This document shows, piece by piece, positions 1-8,582 of a stretch of 64,000 bases of DNA (position 1 is the stretch's first letter; each line of letters begins with the position of its first letter). The stretch comes from Mucilaginibacter limnophilus. GTDB lineage: Bacteria; Bacteroidota; Bacteroidia; Sphingobacteriales; Sphingobacteriaceae. Below the pieces are notes generated by a model that saw only the letters and a list, made by a program, of their open reading frames with translations, was not told where the DNA came from and ran no database searches. The position numbers and the translations under genes were made by a program. The DNA is taken from the NCBI RefSeq assembly GCF_004005815.1, contig NZ_SACK01000002.1, positions 682,001-746,000 on the forward strand, in the 5' to 3' direction.

Positions 1-659
1 CTCTACAGCAATGCCTTAACAGTATTTATGAGCAAGTGTTCCCCGTAGATATTGTTGTAGTAGATGGCGCCAGTAACGATGGAACGGTAGGTATTCTGCA
101 AAATAATGCGCATAAGCTTGCCTACTGGGTAAGTGAAAAAGATACTGGCATTTACAACGCCATGAATAAGGCCATTAAGCATATTTACAATGATTGGGTC
201 TACTTTTTAGGCGCTGATGATGAATTGCTGCCTGAATTCTCAGCTTTTGCAACCGAACTTAAAGATCCGTCAGCCATATATTATGCTAATGTGATAAGCA
301 ATGGGGTTGTGCGCTCGGGGAAAATAAGTGATTATTATATGGCCAAAGGTGGCATCTATCATCAGTCTATTATTTACCCTGCTTCGATTTTTAAGAAATA
401 TAGCTTTAATGAAAAATACCGCATTTCGGCTGACTATGCATTAAACATGCGGCTGTATCGGGATAAACAGTATCATTTCGAATACAAGCCATATATTATT
501 GCAAAATATAATCATTTAGGCATATCAGGCACGGCAATTGACGGACCTTTTGAAAAGGATAAAACCAAACTGATTCGTGAAAACTTCGGATTAAAAGTTT
601 GGCTACGTTATGCTTTCAGGCTATTAAAGGCAAAGCTGGGCGTTAATAAAAAGGGTTAA
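1..659 (+). CDS. Glycosyltransferase family 2, 5'-truncated by window edge
   Basis: The reading frame is open from the first bases of the window; in-frame codons before the GTG at 36 read LQQCLNSIYEQ, as expected for the first helix of a GT-A fold. The real start therefore lies outside the window. The visible part has the GT2 signatures VDIVVVDGASNDGT, the DTGIYNAMNKAI segment and the metal-binding region LGADDE. It probably transfers a sugar from a nucleotide donor to a cell-surface glycan at the cytoplasmic face. The gene ends convergently with the minus-strand GT4 gene (4-bp overlap). The GT2 assignment is firm; donor and acceptor cannot be read. Confidence 0.9.
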   Translation, partial: LQQCLNSIYEQVFPVDIVVVDGASNDGTVGILQNNAHKLAYWVSEKDTGIYNAMNKAIKHIYNDWVYFLGADDELLPEFSAFATELKDPSAIYYANVISNGVVRSGKISDYYMAKGGIYHQSIIYPASIFKKYSFNEKYRISADYALNMRLYRDKQYHFEYKPYIIAKYNHLGISGTAIDGPFEKDKTKLIRENFGLKVWLRYAFRLLKAKLGVNKKG

Positions 660-1720
660 TCTTCCAGGCATTCCTCATAAAGCGAAAGGTATTGCTTTGC
701 AGTATTTTGCCAGCTGAATTTTTCAGCATAAGCGGTAATATGGGCTTCAATGTTATCGGTTGAGTTGTATTTTTCCATTCCTTCGGCAAAAACTTTTTGC
801 ATAGCCTTGCCGTCAAAACTGTCGAAGTAAAAAGCAGCATCGCCGCCAATTTCGGGCAGGGAGGTATGGGTTGACAGAAACACCGGCTTGCCAAAGTGCA
901 TTGCCTCAATAACCGGTAAACCGAAACCCTCGGCTATTGACGGAAAGGCAAAAGCCAGGCAATTTTTATAATACCATGCTTTGTCATCATCGCTGATTGG
1001 TCCGGTAATCTTTACCCTGTCTTCGCAACCCCACTTTTTTGCTTCGTGCATAATCTCATCCTTATAAGGCGTTTCAATGCCGGCTATAACCAATTCATAA
1101 TCGTTATTATGCAGCAAAGCAGGCAGCACGGCGAAGTTCTTTTTTGCTGATATATGCCCGATGGTAAAAATAAAAGGCCTTTGAGGTTGATAGGCGGGTT
1201 GATGATCTGCTTTTATACTTAGCTTATCAGCACCGTTATAGATCACCTGTACTTTTCCTTGTGCCGATGGAATATACTTTATAATGTCTTCGGCTACGTA
1301 ATTAGAAATAGCTACTATCTTATCGCAAAGATTAACATAACGGGTAAGCTTGTTTAATTTTTTCTCTACTTTTTCAGGCGGAAAGTTTTCGTAGATAAAG
1401 TTGATGTCGTGTACGGTAAGTATCTTTTTCCCTTTTACTTTTTGCGGGCGTAAACGGGGGTATTGATCGGTAAAATGCACCAGATTATATTTACCGGATT
1501 GAGGGAAGAACAGTTTATGCAGCTTCGACAAGTATTGTATTTTTACCCGATTGGCAAACTGATAAATAGATTTTCGATGCACATAAAAAGTAATATCAAA
1601 CCGGCTGTTATCCTCAGCCAGAATGCTATTACCTAAACTTTTTCCAAAGTAAAAAAGGCCTGTATTCGGGTAACGCATCGAATCGAATGTTAATAATATA
1701 CGCTTCTTTACTTTTTCCAC
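656..1720 (-). CDS. Glycosyltransferase family 4 (group 1)
   Basis: 354 aa, typical GT-B length. The C-terminal Rossmann half carries the GT4 EX7E motif (EGFGLPVIE, E264 and E272), preceded by the FTIGHISAKKN region that marks the start of the nucleotide-sugar-binding domain. No signal peptide or membrane segment is evident, so it is likely a peripheral inner-membrane enzyme building LPS or exopolysaccharide. Its start overlaps the upstream GT9 gene by 13 bp, so the minus-strand GT2-GT9-GT4 genes look like one translationally coupled operon. Substrate unknown. Confidence 0.93.
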   Translation of the reverse strand: MEKVKKRILLTFDSMRYPNTGLFYFGKSLGNSILAEDNSRFDITFYVHRKSIYQFANRVKIQYLSKLHKLFFPQSGKYNLVHFTDQYPRLRPQKVKGKKILTVHDINFIYENFPPEKVEKKLNKLTRYVNLCDKIVAISNYVAEDIIKYIPSAQGKVQVIYNGADKLSIKADHQPAYQPQRPFIFTIGHISAKKNFAVLPALLHNNDYELVIAGIETPYKDEIMHEAKKWGCEDRVKITGPISDDDKAWYYKNCLAFAFPSIAEGFGLPVIEAMHFGKPVFLSTHTSLPEIGGDAAFYFDSFDGKAMQKVFAEGMEKYNSTDNIEAHITAYAEKFSWQNTAKQYLSLYEECLED

Positions 1721-2691
1721 TGGTTAATTTTTTGTGCAACCATCTCAGGCGTAATACTCTGCAATGATCCCGAATCACTTTCAATAAAATTGGCTTTTAA
1801 ACCTAAAGGCGCCCATCTCTGCGGGTGTATCGGCCTTGTATTAGGGAATAGGCCAAGCGTGTTAATCCCGCAGGCTGCTGCTATGTGTAAAGGGCCGGTT
1901 CCTGATGCTACCAAACCGTCGGCGCTATGTATAAACGCTATAAATTCATCAAGGTTCATTTGGCCGGTTACATCAATTACATGTTCCGGTTGTTGTTTAA
2001 GCCAGTTGTTTAATAGATCTTTTTCTTTTTCGGAACCGGTTATAATGATGTTAAATCTTTCGGCAGGTAGCAAATCTATTAAGCCGGCAAAGTTATTAAT
2101 CCCCCATTCCACGCCGCTGCCATGCGACTTGGGATGTAATATCAGGTTAAATTTATCAGTAGTTAATATCTGCTTCAGTTGTGCTGGTACTTCAGCAGCC
2201 GGTTTAAATTGATAGTACTTTGGTATTTCTGCTAACTCAGGAACTGCCATGTTTAAAGGTCGCAATAACACCATATTTAGCTGCGCCTCATGCAGGTTTG
2301 ATTTTTTACGGCTTAGTTTTACCAGTTTATTACATGTAAGCCAGTGATATGGACGGTTAGTGGTGCCTATGCGTGTTTTAATGCGTGCTTTGCGTGCGAG
2401 TTTTGCCACATGTTTGTTCGGGAACACATGTAGTACAATGTCGATATTTTTATCTTGCAAATACCTGATCATTTCCGGTTCAGGAAGTTTCTGCATTTCA
2501 TCATAATTGATAAAATGATCAACCATAGCGCATGCTTTTATAACCGGGCCGGTGTATGTTCTGCCTAAAAATGAAATTACTGCGTTAGGATAAACTGATT
2601 TGATGTAACCGCACATAGGCAGCGTTAACACCACGTCGCCTATTGCGTCTGTCCGGCTGATCAGGATATGTGTTTTTGCAGGCAACGTCAT
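1708..2691 (-). CDS. Glycosyltransferase family 9 (heptosyltransferase-like)
   Basis: 327 aa. The N-terminus ILISRTDAIGDVVLTLPM is the classic GT9 opening, and the C-terminal donor-binding region SGTGPLHIAAACGINTLGLF is diagnostic of ADP-heptose:LPS heptosyltransferases. The family adds heptose, or related sugars in Bacteroidota, to the LPS inner core. It overlaps the upstream GT2 gene by 4 bp and the downstream GT4 gene by 13 bp, which indicates coupled translation. The sugar actually transferred is not deducible; no heptose-synthesis genes are in the window. Confidence 0.93.
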   Translation of the reverse strand: MTLPAKTHILISRTDAIGDVVLTLPMCGYIKSVYPNAVISFLGRTYTGPVIKACAMVDHFINYDEMQKLPEPEMIRYLQDKNIDIVLHVFPNKHVAKLARKARIKTRIGTTNRPYHWLTCNKLVKLSRKKSNLHEAQLNMVLLRPLNMAVPELAEIPKYYQFKPAAEVPAQLKQILTTDKFNLILHPKSHGSGVEWGINNFAGLIDLLPAERFNIIITGSEKEKDLLNNWLKQQPEHVIDVTGQMNLDEFIAFIHSADGLVASGTGPLHIAAACGINTLGLFPNTRPIHPQRWAPLGLKANFIESDSGSLQSITPEMVAQKINQWKK

Positions 2692-3563
2692 TTAACAATC
2701 CTGTAATTTTTGTATTCGCCAATACGCCACCCGGTAACATCTTCTATCCATTGCAGCGCCTTACGTCTGAAACTCATGCGCGATATTTTTTTTACATCGA
2801 TGTTCAGTTTCCAGTTCGCCCTTTGTACACGCGCCTGCATCACCGCCGGATGCGTGCTTTTAAACGGCAGCAGCCTGTCGGCATTACCATAGTCGAACTC
2901 ATTTTCTTCTATAGCTTTTTCGTCGGGTACATACTCAGGGTTATAAAACTGGGTGAAATTTTGTCCTTTGCGCAGTAAACCTTTTGACGACTTTACCCAA
3001 CCATAATGATAAATGTAAGCGTCAATCAGCTTTACATTCAACTTGCGGTCGTCAAGACGAAAGCCCTGGGCGTCGCGGTATGAGTGAATTGCCTTATTGT
3101 TACGAACTATGCGTATTTCGCGACGGTAATACCTGCGCGAGTGCGCATAAAAATCATATGAACCATAAAAGTGTACGTACTTAAAAAGTAAACCTTCAAT
3201 ATTAGTGTCTTGAAGGTTGTCTTCCATTGCCTTTTTAATTACCGGCAGATATTTTTCATGTACACACTCATCACCCTGAATATAAAACGCCCAGTCGGCA
3301 TTGGGTGATATAGCGGCAAAGGCCTTATCGGTTTCCACAGCAAATACACGTCCGCCGTCACGAAGGCTGTTATCCCACACCGTATGGATGATTCGTATTT
3401 TTGAGGAGCCAATGTTATTGATCAAACCTTCGGTATCATCGTCGCTTTGGCCAAGGGCAATTACAAATTCATCGCACAATGGCAAAACTGAAGTAATTGC
3501 TTCAACAACCGGGTAATCATTTTTTACCGCGTTTTTAATAAATGTAAATCCGGCTACTTTCAT
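2688..3563 (-). CDS. Glycosyltransferase family 2-like protein
   Basis: 291 aa from the ATG at 3563. An upstream in-frame ATG at 3587 is rejected because a TATATTTG promoter element (3582-3575, minus) lies between the two, so a transcript from it would not include the earlier codon. The N-terminus MKVAGFTFIKNAV, the segment CDEFVIALGQSDDDT and FYIQGDECVHEKY (a D-G-D-E variant of the metal site) resemble the GT2 'glycosyltransferase family protein' group common in Bacteroidota. First gene of a three-gene minus-strand operon with GT9 and GT4. Function inferred as surface-glycan synthesis. Confidence 0.85.
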   Translation of the reverse strand: MKVAGFTFIKNAVKNDYPVVEAITSVLPLCDEFVIALGQSDDDTEGLINNIGSSKIRIIHTVWDNSLRDGGRVFAVETDKAFAAISPNADWAFYIQGDECVHEKYLPVIKKAMEDNLQDTNIEGLLFKYVHFYGSYDFYAHSRRYYRREIRIVRNNKAIHSYRDAQGFRLDDRKLNVKLIDAYIYHYGWVKSSKGLLRKGQNFTQFYNPEYVPDEKAIEENEFDYGNADRLLPFKSTHPAVMQARVQRANWKLNIDVKKISRMSFRRKALQWIEDVTGWRIGEYKNYRIVK

Positions 3564-3574
3564 TCGCTTGGGGG

Positions 3575-3582
3575 CAAATATA
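3575..3582 (-). promoter_or_regulatory. Putative -7 element (TATATTTG) of the GT2-GT9-GT4 operon
   Basis: Read on the minus strand, TATATTTG matches the Bacteroidota sigma-A -7 consensus TAnnTTTG and ends 12 nt before the chosen ATG at 3563. No clear -33 TTG is seen at the expected spacing. It decides the start codon of the GT2 gene. Confidence 0.55.
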
Positions 3583-3633
3583 GTCATAGCATGCTTTTTA
3601 AATAGCGCATTGTTTTGTTACTTTATATCTACG

Positions 3634-4518
3634 ATGAACCAAACACCGGCACATATTGATTTCAGGGTGCTTGCACGCACACTTACAATAGTTGAAAACG
3701 ATCTTAACGGTGCCGGTGATATACTGTGTAACCTTAGCTTTTCAACTACCGCAAAAGTTATTGGTATTACCGGTCCGCCGGGAGCGGGCAAAAGCACGCT
3801 GGTTAATACGCTGATAAGTAACCTTGTTATTAAAGGAAAAAAAGTAGCCGTGCTTGCTATCGATCCTACATCGCCTTTCAACTTTGGTTCATTGCTGGGC
3901 GACCGGATACGTATGGCGCCGCACTTTAATCATCCGGATGTATTTATCCGCTCACTGGCTACCCGCGGGGCGCTTGGCGGTTTATCAGCCAAAACTATTG
4001 AAATGGCAGACGTGCTGCGTGCGGCGGGTTTTGATTATGTACTGATAGAGACGGTAGGCGTAGGTCAGTCGGAAGTAGAAATTGCAGGTCTTGCAGATGT
4101 AACGATGGTAGTTTTAGTACCTGAAGCCGGTGATGAGATACAAAACATCAAATCGGGGCTGATGGAAATAGCCGACACATTTATTATAAATAAGGCCGAC
4201 AGGGAAGGCGCCGGTGAGTTTGCCAATAACCTGAGAAAGATCACTCAGCAACAACACCAGGATATACCCGTGTTTGAAGCAGTAGCTTCAGAAAATAAAG
4301 GTATTGATGAAATAGCTTTATATATTGAAAAGCCATCAGCGCAAAATCATCGTAAAAACTTTCTGCTCGCCGAAAAAGCTTATAAGCTGATACAGCAAAA
4401 GCGTATGGCTGATATCGATAAAAAAAGCCTGCTTACAGCACTTGAAACCGCTGCAAGCAAGCCTGAGTTTAACCTGTATAATTTTGTAGACGAATTTTCC
4501 CAACCTTCTAACCAATAA
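3634..4518 (+). CDS. meaB: MeaB-type P-loop GTPase (methylmalonyl-CoA mutase chaperone)
   Basis: 294 aa from the ATG at 3634; a longer frame from 3568 begins inside the promoter region of the divergent gene and has no conserved residues. Walker A is GPPGAGKS (residues 47-54), with switch-type ETVGVGQSE and the G4 guanine-specificity motif NKAD. The family (G3E, ArgK/MeaB) loads and protects adenosylcobalamin on methylmalonyl-CoA mutase using GTP. No mutase gene is visible in the window, so the partner must be elsewhere. Divergent from the glycosyltransferase operon and convergent with pepP. Confidence 0.93.
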   Translation: MNQTPAHIDFRVLARTLTIVENDLNGAGDILCNLSFSTTAKVIGITGPPGAGKSTLVNTLISNLVIKGKKVAVLAIDPTSPFNFGSLLGDRIRMAPHFNHPDVFIRSLATRGALGGLSAKTIEMADVLRAAGFDYVLIETVGVGQSEVEIAGLADVTMVVLVPEAGDEIQNIKSGLMEIADTFIINKADREGAGEFANNLRKITQQQHQDIPVFEAVASENKGIDEIALYIEKPSAQNHRKNFLLAEKAYKLIQQKRMADIDKKSLLTALETAASKPEFNLYNFVDEFSQPSNQ

Positions 4519-4547
4519 TATCTATTTCCACTTCAGGGGCTAGGGGG

Positions 4548-5834
4548 TTAATTCATTATATCCTCTATATGCTCAGCCTCAACCGGAATATCGGCCATCA
4601 GGTCAATGTTGCCGCCTTCTGTTATCAGGATATTATTTTCCAAACGGATACCCAGTCCTTCTTCCTGTATATAAATACCCGGTTCGCATGTTAGTATATT
4701 GCCAGCTTCAAAAGGTTTGTAACGGCTGGCGTAATCGTGCACGTCAAGCCCCAGATGGTGCGAAGTACCGTGCATAAAATACCTTTTATATAAAGGCATT
4801 TTTGGATCTTGCTTTTCCACCTCATGCTTTTTAAGCAGGCCCAAACCAATAAGTTCATCTGTCATTACCTTGCCAACCTCATCGTGGTATTCATTCCAAA
4901 CGGTACCGGCAACCAGCATTTTGGTAGCGGCGCGCATTACACGCAGCACGGCATTGTACAAATCGCGCTGGCGTTTGGTGAAACGGCCGTTAACCGGTAT
5001 GCTCCGGCTCATGTCGGCATTGTAGTTACCGTATTCGGCGCCAAAATCAAATAGTATCACATCGCCATCGTGGCAAACCTGGTTATTATCATTATAGTGC
5101 AGCACAATGGCATTTTTGCCCGATGCAATTATAGGGGTATAAGCATGCCCTGTTGAGCGCTGACGGATGAATTCATGGATGATTTCAGCCTCAATCTCAT
5201 ACTCAGTAACGCCGGGTTTAACAAACCTGAGTACACGCACAAAAGCATCGCGGGTTATGCCGCAGGCCTTTTTTGTCAGTTCTATCTCGATATCTGATTT
5301 AACCGGGCGCAGGTCACGCATAATAAGCGCCGACCTTTCATAATGATGCAAGGGATACTTTTCCTTTAGCTCATTAAGCATGCGTATATCACGGTAAGGT
5401 ACCGTATGGGCATAACGGTCGTTCTCGTTAGTATTTATATAAATATTATCAGCATAGTTAATAATACTATGTAATATATTTTCAAAATCGCTAAGCCAAT
5501 AGATGTTTTGAATACCTGATGCTGCTCGTGCTTCCTCTTTGGTGTATTTGTGTCCTTCCCAAATGGCAATATGTTCATTGGTTTGTCTTAAAAACAGTAC
5601 TTCTTTGTATAGGATATTAGGACAATCGGGAAATAAAAGGAGGATGCTTTGCTCCTGATCGATGCCAGAAAGATAAAAAAAATCGGGGTTTTGCTTAAAA
5701 ATAAAGGCTTGATCGCCACTTCTTGGAAATTCATCATTCGAATGGAAAATGGCAAGAGAATGAGGCTTTAATCGTGAAACGAAATTTTTTCTATTAAAGG
5801 TAAATAGTTCATTATCAATGGGTAGATATTTCAT
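4548..5834 (-). CDS. pepP: Xaa-Pro aminopeptidase (aminopeptidase P, M24B)
   Basis: 428 aa. The N-terminal aminopeptidase P creatinase-like domain (about residues 1-140, including FYLSGIDQE) is followed by the M24 pita-bread domain. The di-metal ligands are all visible: FDFGAEYG, NADMSR, HGTSHHLG, CEPGIYI and RLENN. It removes N-terminal residues that precede proline and is expected to be cytoplasmic, as no signal peptide is present. Single-gene unit, divergent from the ompA-type gene across 150 bp. Confidence 0.95.
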   Translation of the reverse strand: MKYLPIDNELFTFNRKNFVSRLKPHSLAIFHSNDEFPRSGDQAFIFKQNPDFFYLSGIDQEQSILLLFPDCPNILYKEVLFLRQTNEHIAIWEGHKYTKEEARAASGIQNIYWLSDFENILHSIINYADNIYINTNENDRYAHTVPYRDIRMLNELKEKYPLHHYERSALIMRDLRPVKSDIEIELTKKACGITRDAFVRVLRFVKPGVTEYEIEAEIIHEFIRQRSTGHAYTPIIASGKNAIVLHYNDNNQVCHDGDVILFDFGAEYGNYNADMSRSIPVNGRFTKRQRDLYNAVLRVMRAATKMLVAGTVWNEYHDEVGKVMTDELIGLGLLKKHEVEKQDPKMPLYKRYFMHGTSHHLGLDVHDYASRYKPFEAGNILTCEPGIYIQEEGLGIRLENNILITEGGNIDLMADIPVEAEHIEDIMN

Positions 5835-5912
5835 TTACTAAACGATAATTATTGGATTACGTAAAACCTTTTCGGTTTTGATGTGTTGAGTGTATTAAAA
5901 AATGGAACAAAA

Positions 5913-5947
5913 TTTGGTATTCTTTTCAAACATAATTAGTATTTTTG
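5913..5947 (+). promoter_or_regulatory. Putative sigma-A promoter of the OmpA-family gene
   Basis: The -7 element TATTTTTG (5940-5947) matches TAnnTTTG exactly. TTTG at 5913-5916 may serve as the -33 element, although the 23-nt spacing is longer than the usual 19-21. This gives an untranslated leader of roughly 30 nt before the ATG at 5985, AT-rich as is typical of highly expressed Bacteroidota porin genes. Confidence 0.5.
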
Positions 5948-5984
5948 AAAAAAATCACAATTAAAATCGTTTAATCTTAAAACT

Positions 5985-7397
5985 ATGAATTATTCTACAT
6001 TAAAGAAAACAGCCGCGTTATCGTTTGCTTCTTTGATGGTTGCCGGTGCTGCAATGGCACAGGTGGATTCAACCTCAACAGACTCAACCGTAACCTCGAC
6101 TGAAACCACTACTGCCAGGGTATTTGGCGGTTCTGGCCAGTACAACAAATGGAGCTTTGGTATCAACGGTGGTATCACTTCTACTTCAATGCTTACCGGT
6201 GGCATCATCAGCGGTCCAACCGATTATCCTGGTGAACCTATTATTTCATGGGGTACCGGTGCATCATTAAGGTATCAGTTCAGCCATATCTTCGGTATCA
6301 TTGCCGACGTTAATTATGGCCGCGTTTCTGGTGACCGTGACTACAGCCAAAAGAAAAATGATGCAGGTCTTGCCGACCCAGCTAACCAAGGCTACGACAA
6401 ATTCGAAACTGAATACTGGCAAGGAACTTTGTCTGCTTATGTAAACATAGGTAGCGTTGATTTCATGCACCGTAAAAACTCACTTAATTTCTACGTTAAA
6501 GGTGGTGCCGGTTTAGCCTGGTATAACCCTGTAACCTGGAGAAACGGTGGTCCTGACGGTACTGGAAGTACTGAGTTCGATCCAAAAGGTACTCACGGTC
6601 TTGACAGAAACAACACTTACGCAAAAGGTTGGGTTGTTCCTGTAGGTGTTGGTGCTAAATTTCGTTTAAGCAACGCTGTTGCCCTGAACGTAGGTTACAC
6701 CATGACCTTCATTGACGAAGACAACTTTGACGGTTTTGCTAAAAACTACCCTGGAAGCCTTGACAGCTACTCATATGCTTACGCTGGTTTAGAGTTCACT
6801 TTCGGTTCATCTTCAAAACCAAATATGGACTGGGTTAACCCTGTAGCTATGCTGTATGATGAGCTTTACGATCCGGCTTTACGTCAGGAAGTTGAAGCTT
6901 TGAAAGGCCGTGTATCTGCTGTTGAAACTGCAGTTAGCGACCTGAAAAAAGATTCAGACGGTGACGGTGTATCTGATCAGTTCGACAAATGCCCTAACAC
7001 TCCTGCTGGTACAGTAGTTGACGGTGCTGGTTGCGCTATCGTATTCCCAGCTGCTGCTTCTGCTGACTCAGCTGGTGCTTACTCGAACATCCAGTTTGAA
7101 TTTGACAGCTCAGTGTTAAGAACTTCAGCTTATCCTGCTCTTGACGCTACTTCAGCTGACCTGCGTTCATCAGGTGCTACGGTAACTATCAAAGGTTACG
7201 CTTCATCAGAAGGTACTCCTGCTTACAACATGTCTTTATCAAAAGACCGCGCTAACTCAGTAAAAACTTACTTAGTTAACTCAGGTGTTCCAGCAAGCAA
7301 ACTGAAAGTTAAAGCTTACGGTGAAACTAACCCGATTGCAGACAACTCAACTGAAGAAGGCCGTATCTTAAACCGCCGCGTTGAGTTCAGCAAATAA
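5985..7397 (+). CDS. OmpA-family outer-membrane protein with TSP3 repeat
   Basis: 470 aa. A signal peptide (about 1-25, cleavage after AMA) is followed by a Thr/Ser-rich linker, an eight-strand-type beta-barrel region (about 45-275), a calcium-binding thrombospondin type-3 motif (SDGDGVSDQFDKCPNTPAG, near 325-345) and a C-terminal OmpA peptidoglycan-binding domain (IQFEFDSSVLR to NRRVEFSK). The protein anchors the outer membrane to the cell wall. Codon use is strongly biased toward a restricted set, consistent with very high expression. Single gene with its own promoter and a strong terminator. Confidence 0.95.
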   Translation: MNYSTLKKTAALSFASLMVAGAAMAQVDSTSTDSTVTSTETTTARVFGGSGQYNKWSFGINGGITSTSMLTGGIISGPTDYPGEPIISWGTGASLRYQFSHIFGIIADVNYGRVSGDRDYSQKKNDAGLADPANQGYDKFETEYWQGTLSAYVNIGSVDFMHRKNSLNFYVKGGAGLAWYNPVTWRNGGPDGTGSTEFDPKGTHGLDRNNTYAKGWVVPVGVGAKFRLSNAVALNVGYTMTFIDEDNFDGFAKNYPGSLDSYSYAYAGLEFTFGSSSKPNMDWVNPVAMLYDELYDPALRQEVEALKGRVSAVETAVSDLKKDSDGDGVSDQFDKCPNTPAGTVVDGAGCAIVFPAAASADSAGAYSNIQFEFDSSVLRTSAYPALDATSADLRSSGATVTIKGYASSEGTPAYNMSLSKDRANSVKTYLVNSGVPASKLKVKAYGETNPIADNSTEEGRILNRRVEFSK

Positions 7398-7421
7398 TTT
7401 TAATATCACTTTAGATATTAC

Positions 7422-7456
7422 GAAGGCTCCGGATAACCCGGAGCCTTCTTTTTTTT
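7422..7456 (+). terminator. Rho-independent terminator after the OmpA-family gene
   Basis: GAAGGCTCCGG pairs with CCGGAGCCTTC around a short ATAACC-type loop, followed by eight T residues. It lies 25 nt after the ompA-type stop codon, and its T-tract runs up to the TAGATTTG element of the next transcript. Confidence 0.93.
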
Positions 7457-7458
7457 AT

Positions 7459-7466
7459 TAGATTTG
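7459..7466 (+). promoter_or_regulatory. Putative -7 element (TAGATTTG) before the 47-codon ORF
   Basis: TAGATTTG matches TAnnTTTG and ends only 4 nt before the ATG at 7471, which would give a leaderless or nearly leaderless mRNA. The -33 region falls within the upstream terminator and has no clear TTG, so this site rests on one element. Confidence 0.4.
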
Positions 7467-7470
7467 CCAT

Positions 7471-7614
7471 ATGTACTTCTTCCGGAAAAAAGATCCCAAC
7501 AGGCCTACTAACTTTAACCTGAAGGTAATGCATACCATCAATGCTATTGCTATTATTATGTTTTTAGCAGGCATAATCTGGAAATTAATTGACTGGTTTA
7601 TCTTAAAAAAATGA
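7471..7614 (+). CDS. Small single-pass membrane protein coupled to ridA
   Basis: A 47-codon ORF starting MYFFRKKDPNRPTNFNLKVM, then a hydrophobic segment (about residues 22-37, INAIAIIMFLAGIIW), ending in KK. Its TGA overlaps the ATG of ridA as ATGA, a classic translational-coupling arrangement. A basic N-terminus followed by one transmembrane helix suggests a small inner-membrane protein. I think it belongs to a short uncharacterised Bacteroidota family (possibly DUF6728, from memory). No function is known to me. Placement between a terminator and ridA, the amino-acid composition and the coupling make it a likely real gene. Confidence 0.75.
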   Translation: MYFFRKKDPNRPTNFNLKVMHTINAIAIIMFLAGIIWKLIDWFILKK

Positions 7615-7991
7615 AAGCTATAATAAATACATCTGACGCTCCTGCACCCATAGGGCCCTACAGCCAGGCGGTAAAAGCAGGAGGACTTCTTTTTGTTTCA
7701 GGCCAGGTTGCTATTGAACCTGCCACCGGTGATTTAATACTTGATGACATTGAAACAGAAACACATCAGGTAATGAAAAATATTAAGGCAATACTTACCG
7801 CCGCGGGTGCTGAGTTTAGCCATGTAGTAAAAACTACCATCTTTTTAAAAGACATGGGGGACTTTGCTAAGGTAAACGAAATATACGGTTCATACTTTAC
7901 TGCCGATTTCCCGGCTCGCGAAACCGTGCAGGTATCAGTATTGCCAAAAAACGTTAACGTAGAGATTTCTGTTACTGCCTTTTTAGGTTAA
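7611..7991 (+). CDS. ridA: RidA-family enamine/imine deaminase
   Basis: 126 aa, the usual family length. It contains APIGPYSQAVKAGGLLFVSGQ near the N-terminus, the arginine in PARETVQVSVLPKN that binds the substrate carboxylate, and a C-terminal VEISVTAFL. RidA hydrolyses reactive 2-aminoacrylate and similar imines released by PLP enzymes to 2-ketoacids, protecting the cytoplasm. The start codon overlaps the stop of the small membrane ORF; the next gene begins 3 nt after its stop, so the three form an operon that may continue into recG. Confidence 0.96.
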   Translation: MKAIINTSDAPAPIGPYSQAVKAGGLLFVSGQVAIEPATGDLILDDIETETHQVMKNIKAILTAAGAEFSHVVKTTIFLKDMGDFAKVNEIYGSYFTADFPARETVQVSVLPKNVNVEISVTAFLG

Positions 7992-7994
7992 TAC

Positions 7995-8564
7995 ATGAAA
8001 GTATTTTTCAGCTTTTTGCTGGTTGTTAGTTTTCTTAATGCCTTTTCGCAAGACGTTAAGAAAACTATTGAAACGCAGTTTTATGCTTACGGTCAGACAT
8101 TGATAAATAAAGATTATCATGGTATGGCCGATTACATTGCTGAAGATGTTTTTACTTTTTTGAAAAAAGATGATTACATCAGGCTGATGGAAAAAACATT
8201 TGCAAGTCCTGATTTTGATATTGCAGTAAAAGATCCTAAGGTGATAGCGATAGGGGATGTAAAAAAAATAGCTGAAAAATACTACTCGGTAGTTGATTAT
8301 TCGAATGCCTTGAACATCAATTTAAAGGAGTCGGTAGGTATGCCACGTGATACGGTTGTGGTAAAAAAATCGTTAATACAGGGCTTTGGTGAGGGGAATG
8401 TAAAGTTTGACCCTAAAACAAAGATTTATACAGTGCAGGTGCGCTCGAAGTTATGTGCTATATCAAGTGATGGAAAAGCCGGCTGGAAATTTATCGGCCT
8501 TGAACGCAACCTGAAACCCCTGCTCGAAAAATTTCTGCCTGCCGAAATTCTGAAAGAAATATAG
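7995..8564 (+). CDS. Exported protein of unknown function
   Basis: 189 aa. An N-terminal signal peptide (MKVFFSFLLVVSFLNAFSQ, cleavage near residue 18-19) is followed by a soluble, mixed-charge domain with no motif I recognise. Phrases such as FYAYGQTLINKDYHGMADYI and the LCAISSDGKAGWKFIGLE ending look like an NTF2/SnoaL-like cone fold, which is only a guess from pattern. Starts 3 nt after ridA and sits 18 nt before recG, so it is probably co-transcribed. Likely periplasmic. Confidence 0.8.
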   Translation: MKVFFSFLLVVSFLNAFSQDVKKTIETQFYAYGQTLINKDYHGMADYIAEDVFTFLKKDDYIRLMEKTFASPDFDIAVKDPKVIAIGDVKKIAEKYYSVVDYSNALNINLKESVGMPRDTVVVKKSLIQGFGEGNVKFDPKTKIYTVQVRSKLCAISSDGKAGWKFIGLERNLKPLLEKFLPAEILKEI

Positions 8565-8582
8565 ATCATTAATGCCATTGTA

